From Pseudomonadota bacterium (lineage in GTDB: Bacteria > Pseudomonadota > Gammaproteobacteria > Steroidobacterales > Steroidobacteraceae): 64,000 nt of DNA. The stretch spans positions 62,001 through 126,000 of the forward strand of contig JAFEDR010000001.1 in the NCBI GenBank assembly GCA_018241525.1. The letters run 5' to 3'. Every line of letters begins with the position of its first letter. The first letter of the stretch is position 1. Below, one piece after another: positions 26,911-35,030 of this stretch. The position numbers were made by a program, and so were the translations under genes. The notes under the pieces were generated by a model, which saw only the letters and a program-made list of their open reading frames with translations, searched no databases and was not told where the DNA came from.

Positions 26911-26936
26911 TGCGGCGGAGCCGGCGGCCGGCGCGG

Positions 26937-27680
26937 CTACTCGTCGTCCTCCTCGTCCTCGTCGTCGTCCTCGACGCGCGCCTTGGCGAGCTTCTCGCGC
27001 ATCTCCTTGGTCGGGACGACCACCGGGCGGGTCTTCATCTTCGGCCGCGCGCCGTAGACGACGATGGTCTTGCCGGTGGCCTTCAGCAGGCCCTGCTCCT
27101 CGAGCACCTTCAGGACGCGACCGGCCATCTCGCGTGAGCAGCCGACGAGGCGCGACAGCTCCTGGCGGCTCACCTTGATCTGCATGCCCTGCGGGTGCGT
27201 CATCGCGTCGGGCTCGCCGCACAGGTCCATGATCGCGTGCGCGACCCGGCCGGTGACGTCGACGAAGGCGAGGTCGCCGAGCTTCTTGTTGGTGCGGTCG
27301 AGGCGCGTGGCGAGCTGGGTCGCGAGCTCGAAGATCAGCCCCGGGCTCTCGGCGGCGATCTGCCGGAAGCGCGGGTAGGTCATCTCGGCGAGCTCGCAGC
27401 TCTGGCGCGTGCGCACCCAGGCGCTGCGGGTCGGCGTCTCGTGGAACAGCCCCATCTCGCCGAAGAACTGGCCCTTGTTGAGGTAGGCGAGCACCATCTC
27501 GTTGCCTTCCTCGTCCTCGATCATCACCTCGACCGAGCCGCTGATGATGTAGTAGAGGACGTCGGGCAGGTCACCCGCATGGATGATCACCGTCTTCGAC
27601 GGCACCGTGCGGATGCGGCAGTAGCTCAGGAACCGGTTGATCGCCGGCAGGTCGCTGAGCGGCCTTACTTGTTCTTCCAT
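26937..27680 (-). CDS. CRP/Vfr-like cyclic-nucleotide-responsive regulator with acidic C-terminal tail
   Basis: 247 residues against about 210 for CRP. The cNMP pocket is well kept: GEMGLFHE and RSAWVRTRQSCELAEM carry the Glu and Arg-Ser that hold cAMP. At the E. coli Thr127-Ser128 position the sequence reads RTNKK, so the second residue is Asn. The helix-turn-helix VSRQELSRLVGCSREMAGRVLKVLEEQGLL and IVVYG follow CRP closely. After VVYGAR there is an extra tail of about 35 residues ending in EDDDEDEEDDE, eleven acids in a row. It probably activates carbon and other global genes with cAMP. The promoter is at 27728-27756. Confidence 0.9.
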   Translation of the reverse strand: MEEQVRPLSDLPAINRFLSYCRIRTVPSKTVIIHAGDLPDVLYYIISGSVEVMIEDEEGNEMVLAYLNKGQFFGEMGLFHETPTRSAWVRTRQSCELAEMTYPRFRQIAAESPGLIFELATQLATRLDRTNKKLGDLAFVDVTGRVAHAIMDLCGEPDAMTHPQGMQIKVSRQELSRLVGCSREMAGRVLKVLEEQGLLKATGKTIVVYGARPKMKTRPVVVPTKEMREKLAKARVEDDDEDEEDDE

Positions 27681-27727
27681 CAGTCGGTCCCTCGATGCAT
27701 CGCGCGCGTGCGAGTGGCGATCAGGCA

Positions 27728-27756
27728 GATATAGAACATAACGCTCTGAATCGCAA
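27728..27756 (-). promoter_or_regulatory. Sigma-70 promoter of the CRP-like gene
   Basis: TTGCGA (27751-27756) and TATATC (27728-27733), read on the minus strand, are separated by exactly 17 nt and lie about 48 nt upstream of the ATG at 27680. The stretch is AT-rich against its surroundings. Confidence 0.7.
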
Positions 27757-27782
27757 GCGAAAGGCGGTCTCGCGGCGCGCGC

Positions 27783-28442
27783 TCAGATCCAATACGCGCT
27801 CCGCGTCATGAGCTTCGAGGTCAGGCGCATCGCGGCGGGCAGCGGCGCCGGCAGCGGCGCACCGCCGCGCTCGATCGCGTGCGCGCCATGTTGCACCTCG
27901 TCGGCCTTCATCTGCTCGAGCACCGCGCGACTCTCGCTGTCGCCGGACGGCAGGCGCGCCAAGTGCTCGTCGATGTGGCCTTCCACCTGGCGTTCGGTCT
28001 CGTGGATGAAGCCGAGGCTGAGGCGGTCGCCGGCGAGTCCGGCGGCGGCGCCGATCGCGACCGAACCCGCGTACCAGAGAGGGTTGAGCAGGCTCGGCCG
28101 CGAGTGCAGCGCGGCCAGCCGCTCGGCGCACCAGACGAGGTGGTCGCCTTCCTCGCGCGCGGCCTCGAGCAGGAATGAGCGAACCGCCGGGTCGCGGGCG
28201 ACCAGCGCCTGGCCGTGGTAGAGGGCCTGGGCGGCGACCTCGCCGGCATGGTTCACCCGCATCAGCGCCGCGGCGTGGCGGGCGTCCGCCGGCGGGAGCG
28301 GGGCCGGGGGGGTGGTCGGCCTCGGGGTGGCCCGACCCGAGCCGCCAGCGGCCTCAGGCCCGCCGAAGGATGTTCTAAGTCCCTGATCTATAACGCTAAT
28401 CAGGCGATCCAGCGGGGAGAGTTCGCGCAGTGAATCGGTCAT
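27783..28442 (-). CDS. coq7: 3-demethoxyubiquinol 3-hydroxylase Coq7
   Basis: 219 residues. The di-iron ligands of the ferritin-like fold are visible in RVNHAGEVAAQALYHGQ, AAREEGDHLVWC, IHETERQVEGHIDEH and MKADEVQHGAHA. It catalyses the last ring hydroxylation of ubiquinone synthesis with O2. A Pro/Ala-rich linker after residue 30 (RPTTPPAPLPPAD) separates the N-terminal segment. It lies just upstream of the CRP-like gene on the same strand but that gene has its own promoter. ubiH and ubiI for other ring hydroxylations are at 35027-37500. Confidence 0.95.
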   Translation of the reverse strand: MTDSLRELSPLDRLISVIDQGLRTSFGGPEAAGGSGRATPRPTTPPAPLPPADARHAAALMRVNHAGEVAAQALYHGQALVARDPAVRSFLLEAAREEGDHLVWCAERLAALHSRPSLLNPLWYAGSVAIGAAAGLAGDRLSLGFIHETERQVEGHIDEHLARLPSGDSESRAVLEQMKADEVQHGAHAIERGGAPLPAPLPAAMRLTSKLMTRSAYWI

Positions 28443-28518
28443 GGCGCTCTATTATATGGATGCCCCCTGACCGGCCGCAGGCGGACGCACCTCCCACCAC
28501 GGCAGGCAGGAGGTGACC

Positions 28519-28547
28519 TTTTCAAGCGCGCGTCCAGTGGGTAAACT
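28519..28547 (+). promoter_or_regulatory. Putative promoter of rplM-rpsI
   Basis: TTTTCA (28519-28524) and TAAACT (28542-28547) with a 17-nt spacer, 35 nt before the rplM ATG. The -35 match is moderate. Confidence 0.5.
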
Positions 28548-28582
28548 TCGCGGTCTTTCGCCGGTCCCCCCTGAGACGCTCC

Positions 28583-29014
28583 ATGAAGACGGTTTCCCTC
28601 AATTCGCAGACCGTGCGGCGCGATTGGTTCGTGGTCGATGCGTCGGGCAAGACGCTCGGCCGCCTCGCGACCGCGATCGCGATGCGCCTGCGCGGCAAGC
28701 ACAAGCCGGCGTACACGCCGCACGTCGACTGCGGCGACAACATCATCGTCGTCAATGCCGAGAAGGTCGCCGTCACCGGCGCCAAGCTGCGCGACAAGAT
28801 CTACTACCACCACACCGGCGCGATCGGCGGCATCAAGAGCATCGCGCTCGGCAAGATGCTGGCGGAGCACCCGGAGCGCGCGATCGAGATCGCCGTGAAG
28901 GGCATGCTGCCGAAGGGCCCGCTCGGCCGGAAGATGTTCAAGAAGCTGCACGTGTTCGCCGGTGGCAAGCACCCGCACGCCGCGCAGCAGCCGAAGGCGA
29001 TCGAGCTCGCCTGA
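28583..29014 (+). CDS. rplM: 50S ribosomal protein L13
   Basis: 143 residues, the normal length. It begins [20 protein letters not shown] and contains [20 protein letters not shown], the [16 protein letters not shown] segment and [18 protein letters not shown], all universal in L13. It is an early-assembly large-subunit protein and can repress its own operon mRNA in E. coli. rpsI follows after 25 nt. Confidence 0.98.
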   Translation: MKTVSLNSQTVRRDWFVVDASGKTLGRLATAIAMRLRGKHKPAYTPHVDCGDNIIVVNAEKVAVTGAKLRDKIYYHHTGAIGGIKSIALGKMLAEHPERAIEIAVKGMLPKGPLGRKMFKKLHVFAGGKHPHAAQQPKAIELA

Positions 29015-29039
29015 CGATCCCGACTCCCAGGACCCATCC

Positions 29040-29432
29040 ATGCCTGCTACTACGTACTACGGAACCGGCCGCCGCAAGTCTTCCACCGCGCGCGTCCACC
29101 TCAAGCCCGGCTCGGGCAAGATCACGATCAACGAGCGCACGATCGACGAGTTCTTCGGCCGCGAGACCGGCCGCATGATCGTCCGTCAGCCGCTCGAGCT
29201 CGTGCAGATGGCGACCCGCTTCGACGTCGAGGTGGCCGTCGATGGCGGTGGCATCACCGGCCAGGCCGGTGCGATCCGCCACGGAATTACCCGGGCCCTG
29301 ATGCAGTACGACGAGACGCTGCGCAAGCAGCTGCGTGGCGCGGGCTTCGTCACCCGCGATGCGCGCGAGGTCGAGCGCAAGAAGGTCGGCCGGCGCAAGG
29401 CGCGCCGCGGCACGCAGTTCTCGAAGCGCTGA
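29040..29432 (+). CDS. rpsI: 30S ribosomal protein S9
   Basis: 130 residues from the ATG at 29040. [19 protein letters not shown] at the start, the RQPLELVQM and [18 protein letters not shown] segments, and the [17 protein letters not shown] tail, whose last Arg reaches the P-site tRNA, are diagnostic. It is the second gene of the rplM-rpsI operon. Confidence 0.98.
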   Translation: MPATTYYGTGRRKSSTARVHLKPGSGKITINERTIDEFFGRETGRMIVRQPLELVQMATRFDVEVAVDGGGITGQAGAIRHGITRALMQYDETLRKQLRGAGFVTRDAREVERKKVGRRKARRGTQFSKR

Positions 29433-29515
29433 CGGGCGCGGGGTGGCCGGGCGACGACGCCCGGCCGGCCGGTCACCGCTGGACCGGATGCCGCCCCGGG
29501 TCTCGATCCCGAACT

Positions 29516-29589
29516 TGGGGGATCGTCTAACGGTAGGACAGCGGACTCTGACTCCGTCAATCTAGGTTCGAATCCTAGTCCCCCAGCCA
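29516..29589 (+). tRNA. tRNA-Gln(CUG)
   Basis: A 74-nt cloverleaf with encoded CCA. Acceptor TGGGGGA (29516-29522) pairs with TCCCCCA (29579-29585) with G73 and CCA behind it; the unpaired-like U1-A72 start is typical for bacterial tRNA-Gln. The anticodon arm GCGGA-CTCTGAC-TCCGT gives anticodon CTG at 29548-29550, reading CAG. The T arm is CTAGG-TTCGAAT-CCTAG. It lies 83 nt after rpsI and is followed at once by a terminator. Confidence 0.95.
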
Positions 29590-29593
29590 GAAC

Positions 29594-29624
29594 GAAGGGC
29601 CCGCCGTGCGGGCCCTTCTTTTTT
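29594..29624 (+). terminator. Intrinsic terminator after tRNA-Gln
   Basis: An 11-bp stem GAAGGGCCCGC with its complement, a CGT loop and six T residues (29619-29624), starting 5 nt after the tRNA CCA end. Confidence 0.9.
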
Positions 29625-29855
29625 GTGGTGCCGCTTCGCGGCGTACTCGCGGGTGCGCGCGGCGCCGCATCGATCGGGCGAAATCTATCCGACGGGCGTG
29701 CGCCGTGCGGGACGCCGCGTCCGGCGGCTGCGGGCGTTTCGGCCGTTCGCGGACCGCGGTCGTTGCCGCGCGGTCGTCAGCGCGCAAACCCCGCGGCTCG
29801 GGCAGAATGCCCGCAACCTGCGAGGCGGCCCGTGCCACGACTCCCCGCCGGTCCC

Positions 29856-30728
29856 ATGCGCGGGGCCGTGATGTTCCTCGCGATCGTGCTGAACACGATC
29901 GCCCACGGCCTGCCGCTGCTCGCGCTCGCGGTCGTGAAGCTGGCCCTGCCATGGCCGGCAGCCCGGCGGCGGCTCTCCGTCGCGCTGACAGCGATCGCCG
30001 AGCGCTGGGTCGCCGTCAACGGCGCACTGATCGCGAGCCTGCAGTCGGTCCGCTGGGAGGTACGCGGCCTCGAGGGCCTCGACCGGCGCGGCTGGTACCT
30101 CGTGATCGCGAACCATCGCTCCTGGGTGGACATCCTCGCGCTGCAGACGGTGCTGCGCGGCCGCGTGCCATTCCTCAAGTTCTTCATCAAGGACCAGCTG
30201 CGCTGGGTACCGTTGCTCGGTCTCGCGTGGTGGGCGCTCGACATGCCATTCATGAAGCGCTACTCGCGTGCCGAGCTCGAGCGGCACCCGGAGCTGCGCG
30301 GCGTCGACCTCGAGACGACGCGCCGGGCCTGCGAGCGCTTCCGCGAGCAGCCGACCTCGGTGATCAACTTCGTCGAGGGCACCCGCTTTACGCCGGCCAA
30401 GCGCATCGCGGGCGGGGCGCCATACCGCCAGCTGCTCGCGCCACGCGCCGGCGGCATCGCCTTCGTGCTCGGGGCGCTCGGCTCGATCCTGCACGAGCTG
30501 GTCGACGTCACGGTCGCCTACCCGGCCGGCGAGGGCGGCTTCTGGGACCTGTGCTGCGGTCGCATCACGCGGATCGTAGTCGAGGTGCGGCGCCTGCCGC
30601 TCGAGCCCTGGCTCGCCGCCGGCGACTACGCCGGCGACCCTGCGTTCCGCGAGCGCTTCCAGTCCTGGCTCGGCGCGCTGTGGGCGGCCAAGGACCAGCG
30701 CCTCGGCGTGCTGCTCGGCGGCGACTGA
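29856..30728 (+). CDS. PlsC-family acyltransferase (YihG-like)
   Basis: 290 residues. It has a hydrophobic N-terminal segment (MFLAIVLNTIAHGLPLLALAVVKLA), then the acyltransferase box NHRSWVD, the second motif FFIKDQLRWVPLLG, FVEGTRFT for acceptor phosphate binding and a late proline motif. YihG-type enzymes acylate lysophosphatidic or related lysophospholipids at the inner membrane. Start is uncertain: ATG at 29856, with an in-frame GTG at 29832 and ATG at 29871. A gap of 230 nt separates it from the tRNA terminator; I see nothing coding there. It converges on rpiA with 7 nt between stops. Confidence 0.85.
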   Translation: MRGAVMFLAIVLNTIAHGLPLLALAVVKLALPWPAARRRLSVALTAIAERWVAVNGALIASLQSVRWEVRGLEGLDRRGWYLVIANHRSWVDILALQTVLRGRVPFLKFFIKDQLRWVPLLGLAWWALDMPFMKRYSRAELERHPELRGVDLETTRRACERFREQPTSVINFVEGTRFTPAKRIAGGAPYRQLLAPRAGGIAFVLGALGSILHELVDVTVAYPAGEGGFWDLCCGRITRIVVEVRRLPLEPWLAAGDYAGDPAFRERFQSWLGALWAAKDQRLGVLLGGD

Positions 30729-30735
30729 CGCCGGC

Positions 30736-31398
30736 TCAGCCCGGGCGCAGCGTCTCGACGCCGGCGTCGGTACCGACCAGCAGCAGGTCCGCGCCACGGC
30801 GCGCGAACAGGCCGTTCGCCACCACGCCCGCGATCTGGTTGATCTCGGTCTCGAGGCCGCGCGGGTCGGTGATGTGCAGGTTGTGCACGTCGAGGATCGC
30901 GTTGCCATTGTCGGTGGTGACGCCCTCGCGTAGCACCGGCTGTCCGCCGAGCCTGACCAGCTGGCGCGCCACGTACGACCGCGCCATCGGGATCACCTCG
31001 ACCGGCAGCGGGAACCGGCCGAGCACGTCGACGAGCTTCGAGGCGTCGACGATGCAGACGAAGCGCCGGGAGGCGGCGGCGACGATCTTCTCGCGGGTCA
31101 GCGCCGCGCCACCCCCCTTGATCAGCGCCAGGTGACGGGTCGCCTCGTCGGCGCCGTCGACGTACAGATCGAGGTCGCCGGCGCTGTTGAGGTCGACGAC
31201 CTCGATGCCGGCGGCGCGCAGCAGGCGGGTGCTCGCCTCGGAGCTCGACACGGCGCCGGCGATCGGCCGGCGACTCTTGGCGAGCGCGGCGATGAAGTGG
31301 TTGACGGTGGAGCCCGTGCCGACGCCGAGCACGCTGCCTTCGGTGACGTACGGGAGTGCGGCCTCGGCGGCGGCCCGCTTCTGATCATCCGCGGCCAT
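30736..31398 (-). CDS. rpiA: Ribose-5-phosphate isomerase A
   Basis: 220 residues. Motifs [16 protein letters not shown] (phosphate loop), [24 protein letters not shown] and [11 protein letters not shown] are the active-site segments. It isomerises ribose-5-P and ribulose-5-P. The ATG at 31398 is chosen as the family starts about ten residues before the KRAAAEAAL helix; upstream open frame runs through hairpins. The leader holds two hairpins, with the AAGGGG ribosome site in a loop. Confidence 0.95.
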   Translation of the reverse strand: MAADDQKRAAAEAALPYVTEGSVLGVGTGSTVNHFIAALAKSRRPIAGAVSSSEASTRLLRAAGIEVVDLNSAGDLDLYVDGADEATRHLALIKGGGAALTREKIVAAASRRFVCIVDASKLVDVLGRFPLPVEVIPMARSYVARQLVRLGGQPVLREGVTTDNGNAILDVHNLHITDPRGLETEINQIAGVVANGLFARRGADLLLVGTDAGVETLRPG

Positions 31399-31404
31399 GG
31401 ATGC

Positions 31405-31442
31405 GAAAACCCCTTGTTTTCCCGCACGGCAGCCGCCGTGCG
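31405..31442 (-). promoter_or_regulatory. Two hairpins in the rpiA leader covering the ribosome site
   Basis: On the minus strand GAAAAC and GTTTTC (31405-31421) pair around a five-base loop holding part of AAGGGG, the only Shine-Dalgarno-like sequence before the rpiA ATG. Directly upstream an 8-bp CGCACGGC stem (31423-31442) forms a second hairpin. A regulatory role is inference. Confidence 0.4.
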
Positions 31443-31464
31443 CGCAATCCCGTACCCCAGAAAC

Positions 31465-31492
31465 GACTGTGCCCGCTTGCGCGGGCACAGTC
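31465..31492 (-). terminator. Strong hairpin downstream of the 21-residue lysine-rich gene
   Basis: A perfect 12-bp stem GACTGTGCCCGC with its complement and a four-base loop. Read leftward it is followed by GTTTCT, so it would end a transcript from the promoter at 31661-31692 about 70-95 nt after the tiny gene stop. The T-run is short. Confidence 0.55.
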
Positions 31493-31560
31493 TTTGAAGA
31501 GCGGGGTTCGGTCGGCGACCCTGAGGTCTTCCGACCTCGATCCCCGGCTGCTTCGAAGGC

Positions 31561-31626
31561 TTACTTCTTCTTCGCAGCCTTCTTCTTCGTCGCCTTCTTC
31601 TTAGCAGCCTTCTTCTTCGTCGCCAT
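31561..31626 (-). CDS. 21-residue lysine-rich repeat peptide (histone-H1-tail-like)
   Basis: The frame encodes Met followed by two identical copies of ATKKKAAKKK and a TAA stop: 12 of 21 residues are Lys, the others Ala or Thr plus Met. A canonical GGAG (31634-31637) lies 7 nt before the ATG, an AT-rich promoter lies at 31661-31692, and a strong hairpin follows at 31465-31492. The composition matches the nucleic-acid-binding tails of bacterial histone-H1-like proteins (AlgP, Hc1-type), but there is no other domain. It is far below usual annotation cut-offs. Binding to DNA, RNA or polyphosphate is possible; all function is inference. It sits between rpiA and the EVE gene on the same strand. 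Confidence 0.7.
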   Translation of the reverse strand: MATKKKAAKKKATKKKAAKKK

Positions 31627-31660
31627 AGTAGTTCTCCATGTCGGGTTAGTCCGGGGACGG

Positions 31661-31692
31661 AGTATATACACAAAAAGTCAAATTACAAGCAA
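31661..31692 (-). promoter_or_regulatory. Sigma-70-like promoter of the lysine-rich peptide gene
   Basis: On the minus strand TTGCTT (31687-31692), an 18-nt spacer and TATATA (31663-31668), overlapping TATACT, form a good promoter inside a short AT-rich island. The predicted start of transcription gives a leader of about 30 nt. Confidence 0.65.
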
Positions 31693-31760
31693 GCACGACG
31701 TCGTTGTGCTAGCCGCGTGAGCCATGCACGTCGTCGACACGACGCGATGCGCATCACCAT

Positions 31761-32222
31761 TCACGCGAGCGCGAGCACCTTGCGCCACTGCGTCGCGCTC
31801 ACCGGCGTGATCGACAGGCGGTTGCCACGCCGCAGGATCAGCAGATCGTCGAGCTCGCGCGCGTGCGCCTTCAAGGTCTCGAGCGTGATCGGCGTGCGCA
31901 GCCGCTCGACGAAGGTGACGTCGACCTGGAACCAGGTCGGCTCCGCCGGATCGCTCTTCGGGTCGTAGTGCACGTGCTTGCGGTCGAAGGCGGTCGGATC
32001 CGGATAGCCCTCGCGCGCGATGCGGGCGATGCCGTAGATGCCGGGGACCTCGCAGCTCGAGTGGTAGATGAAGGCGAGGTCGTCGCGCTTCATCTCGTCG
32101 CGCAGCATGTTGCGCGCCTGGTAGTTGCGGACGCCGTCCCAGGGGAATTTACGGCGCGGCGCGCGCGCGAGCTCGTCGATGCCGAACGTGCTCGGCTCGG
32201 TCTTCATCAGCCAGTGTTTCAT
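31761..32222 (-). CDS. EVE (PUA-like) domain protein
   Basis: 153 residues from the ATG at 32222. KHWLMKTEPSTFGIDEL, WDGVRNYQARNMLRDEMKRDDLAFIYHSSCEVPGIYGIARI and the LRRGNRLSITPVS end match the EVE domain that, in its family, binds modified bases in RNA or DNA. The protein is a single domain. It lies in the zapA-6S RNA neighbourhood where gammaproteobacteria often keep ygfA; here ygfA is missing. 120 nt of non-coding DNA separates it from the tiny peptide gene. Confidence 0.9.
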   Translation of the reverse strand: MKHWLMKTEPSTFGIDELARAPRRKFPWDGVRNYQARNMLRDEMKRDDLAFIYHSSCEVPGIYGIARIAREGYPDPTAFDRKHVHYDPKSDPAEPTWFQVDVTFVERLRTPITLETLKAHARELDDLLILRRGNRLSITPVSATQWRKVLALA

Positions 32223-32240
32223 GGGGACCTTGCCGGTCGA

Positions 32241-32265
32241 CGGGTCCGCCGCGGCGGCGGACCCG
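32241..32265 (-). other. GC-rich hairpin between 6S RNA and the EVE gene
   Basis: A 10-bp stem CGGGTCCGCC with its complement and a five-base loop, without a T-run, 18 nt upstream of the EVE start. It may protect the 3' end of 6S RNA or partly terminate transcription; it could also fold the EVE leader. Confidence 0.4.
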
Positions 32266-32278
32266 GAGGGAAGAGAGC

Positions 32279-32469
32279 GGCGCCACCCGCCTGTGCCGTC
32301 AAGGGCCGTTGCTCTCGAGCCAGAGCAACAAGTGGGGCGTGCTGCAACACTTAAGGCTTTCCGTTCGGGACGGACTTGCACAATGCTGTCGCAAGCAGGG
32401 TGCCCCGGGGTCAACGCATTAGGGTCGAGAGGTACTCACAACCCGAGTCGAACACCGCAGGCGGCGCCA
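32279..32469 (-). ncRNA. ssrS: 6S RNA
   Basis: About 190 nt directly downstream of zapA on the same strand, the usual place. The conserved 3' half block AAGTCCGTCC, then GGAAAGCCTTAAGTGTTGCAG, matches the family (E. coli has GGTCCGTCC and AAGCCTTAAAACTGC). The closing stem is present: GGCGCCGCCTGC (32457-32468) pairs with GCGGGTGGCGCC (32279-32290) with two G-U pairs. A TAGTCT -10-like box at 32476-32481 fits a start near 32469. 6S RNA mimics an open promoter and sequesters sigma-70 RNA polymerase. Exact ends are approximate. Confidence 0.85.
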
Positions 32470-32556
32470 GGATCGAGACTACCGCATCCGCCGCGACCGG
32501 CGGAAGGGTCGTCGCACCCTGGCGTGGAGATCGGCTGGCACGAATCGTGCCGCCCT

Positions 32557-32874
32557 TCACAGTTCCAGCTGCTGGCCCCGCTCGAGAGTCGCCTCGACGC
32601 GCTCGCGCAACGAACGCACGCGGTGGACGACGTCGGTTTCGAGGGAGACGTCGCGGGTACGTCCCTTCAGCAGCTCGTTCGCCATGTTGAGCGCCGCCAT
32701 CACCGCGATCCGGTCGAGGCCGATGACCTTGCCGCTGTCGCGGATCTTCTTCATCTCGGAGTTCAGGAACTCGGCGGAGTCGAGCAGCGCCGCCCGCTCC
32801 TCGACCGCGCAGGCGAACTGGTACTCCTTCTCGAGGATCCGGACGCTGACGCGGGCGAGCGATGACTCGCTCAC
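32557..32874 (-). CDS. zapA: Cell division protein ZapA
   Basis: 105 residues. ARVSVRILEKEYQFACAVEERAALLDSAEFLNSEM forms the N-terminal head and the helix with VIGLDRIAVMAALNMANELL starts the coiled coil. ZapA crosslinks FtsZ filaments at midcell. Its ATG overlaps the stop of the TIGR02449 gene (ATGA), and 6S RNA follows 88 nt downstream. Confidence 0.94.
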   Translation of the reverse strand: MSESSLARVSVRILEKEYQFACAVEERAALLDSAEFLNSEMKKIRDSGKVIGLDRIAVMAALNMANELLKGRTRDVSLETDVVHRVRSLRERVEATLERGQQLEL

Positions 32875-33104
32875 GCGCCGTGCTCCATGGACTTGAGCCG
32901 CCCGATCATCGCCTCGACCCGCGCCCGGACCTGCTCGTTCTTCTGCAGCAGCGCCGAGCGCTCCGCGGACAGCGTGTCGTGGCGAGACTTCAAGGCCCGG
33001 TTCTCTTCCTTGAGATGGGTCACGGTGACGACCAGTTCGTCGAGGCGCTTTTCGAGCTTTTTGAGCTCAAGTTCCAGCGCGGAGCGTGCAGTCCCTTCGG
33101 TCAT
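32871..33104 (-). CDS. TIGR02449-type short coiled-coil protein (ZapB-like)
   Basis: 77 residues from the ATG at 33104, almost entirely coiled coil with heptads: LELELKKLEKRLDELVVTVTHLKEENRALKSRHDTLSAERSALLQKNEQVRARVEAMIGRL. This family precedes zapA in many gammaproteobacteria and resembles ZapB, which links ZapA rings to the chromosome-terminus protein MatP. The role is inferred from shape and position. It overlaps zapA by 4 nt. Confidence 0.88.
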   Translation of the reverse strand: MTEGTARSALELELKKLEKRLDELVVTVTHLKEENRALKSRHDTLSAERSALLQKNEQVRARVEAMIGRLKSMEHGA

Positions 33105-33162
33105 GGCCGAACTATAGGCGCGGCCCGTCCCATGGGTCAACGCGGTAGAATCCCGGCTTCTT

Positions 33163-33716
33163 ATGTTGACCGTGACCTTCGACGAACTCGAGCACGTCCT
33201 GGCCGCCGGGCACGCCCCGGTCGCCGCCGCCGAGGCCCACGGCTCGCTGTGCGGCGCGCTCGCGGCGGTGCAGGACTTCGACGTCGCGGCGTGGATCGGC
33301 GCGTTGCTCGGCGCGGCGGAGGAGTCGGGCGCCGAGGCGCGTGCGCGGGCGGGCGAGCTGCTCGAGACGCTGGCCGGCGAGACGCGCGCGGCGCTCGAGG
33401 GCCTCGACATGGACTTCGAGCCCTTGCTGCCGGACGATTCGGCGACTCTCGAGGCGCGCGTCGCGGCCCTGGCCGGCTGGTGCGCGGGCTTCCTGTACGG
33501 CATCGGCACGGGCGGCATCGCCGTCGGTGGCGCCGACCTGCCGGGCGCGGTCCAGGAGGTCGTGCGCGACTTCGCGGAAATCAGCCGTGCGTCGATCGAT
33601 CCCGAGGAGAGCGAGGAGTCGAACGAGGCGTCCTACGCCGAGCTCGTCGAGTACCTGCGGGCCGGCACCCAGCTCGCCTACGAGGATCTCGAGGGTCACC
33701 GCGGCGGGGGCGCGTC

Positions 33717-33720
<4 letters not shown>
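33163..33720 (+). CDS. ygfB: UPF0149 family protein YgfB
   Basis: 185 residues, all-helical and acidic. FDELEHVLAAGHAPVAAAEAHGSLCGALAA, the GWCAGFLYGIG motif and the AEISRASID segment with an acidic EESEESNEASYAELVEYLRAGTQL end match UPF0149/YgfB. In Pseudomonas YgfB acts as a regulator of ampDh3 and antibiotic tolerance; in this organism the role is unknown. It is divergent from the TIGR02449/zapA pair and its TGA overlaps the pepP TTG start. Confidence 0.9.

Positions 33721-35026
<1,306 letters not shown>

Positions 35027-35030
<4 letters not shown>

Noticed and set aside
31604..31639. Alternative 12-codon frame starting at the ATG at 31639
   Set aside because: It starts at an ATG overlapping the GGAG ribosome site, ends after MENYYGDEEEGC and has no ribosome site of its own.
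32241..32265. Intrinsic terminator for 6S RNA
   Set aside because: Stem is strong but there is no T-run on the minus strand, so I list it only as a hairpin.
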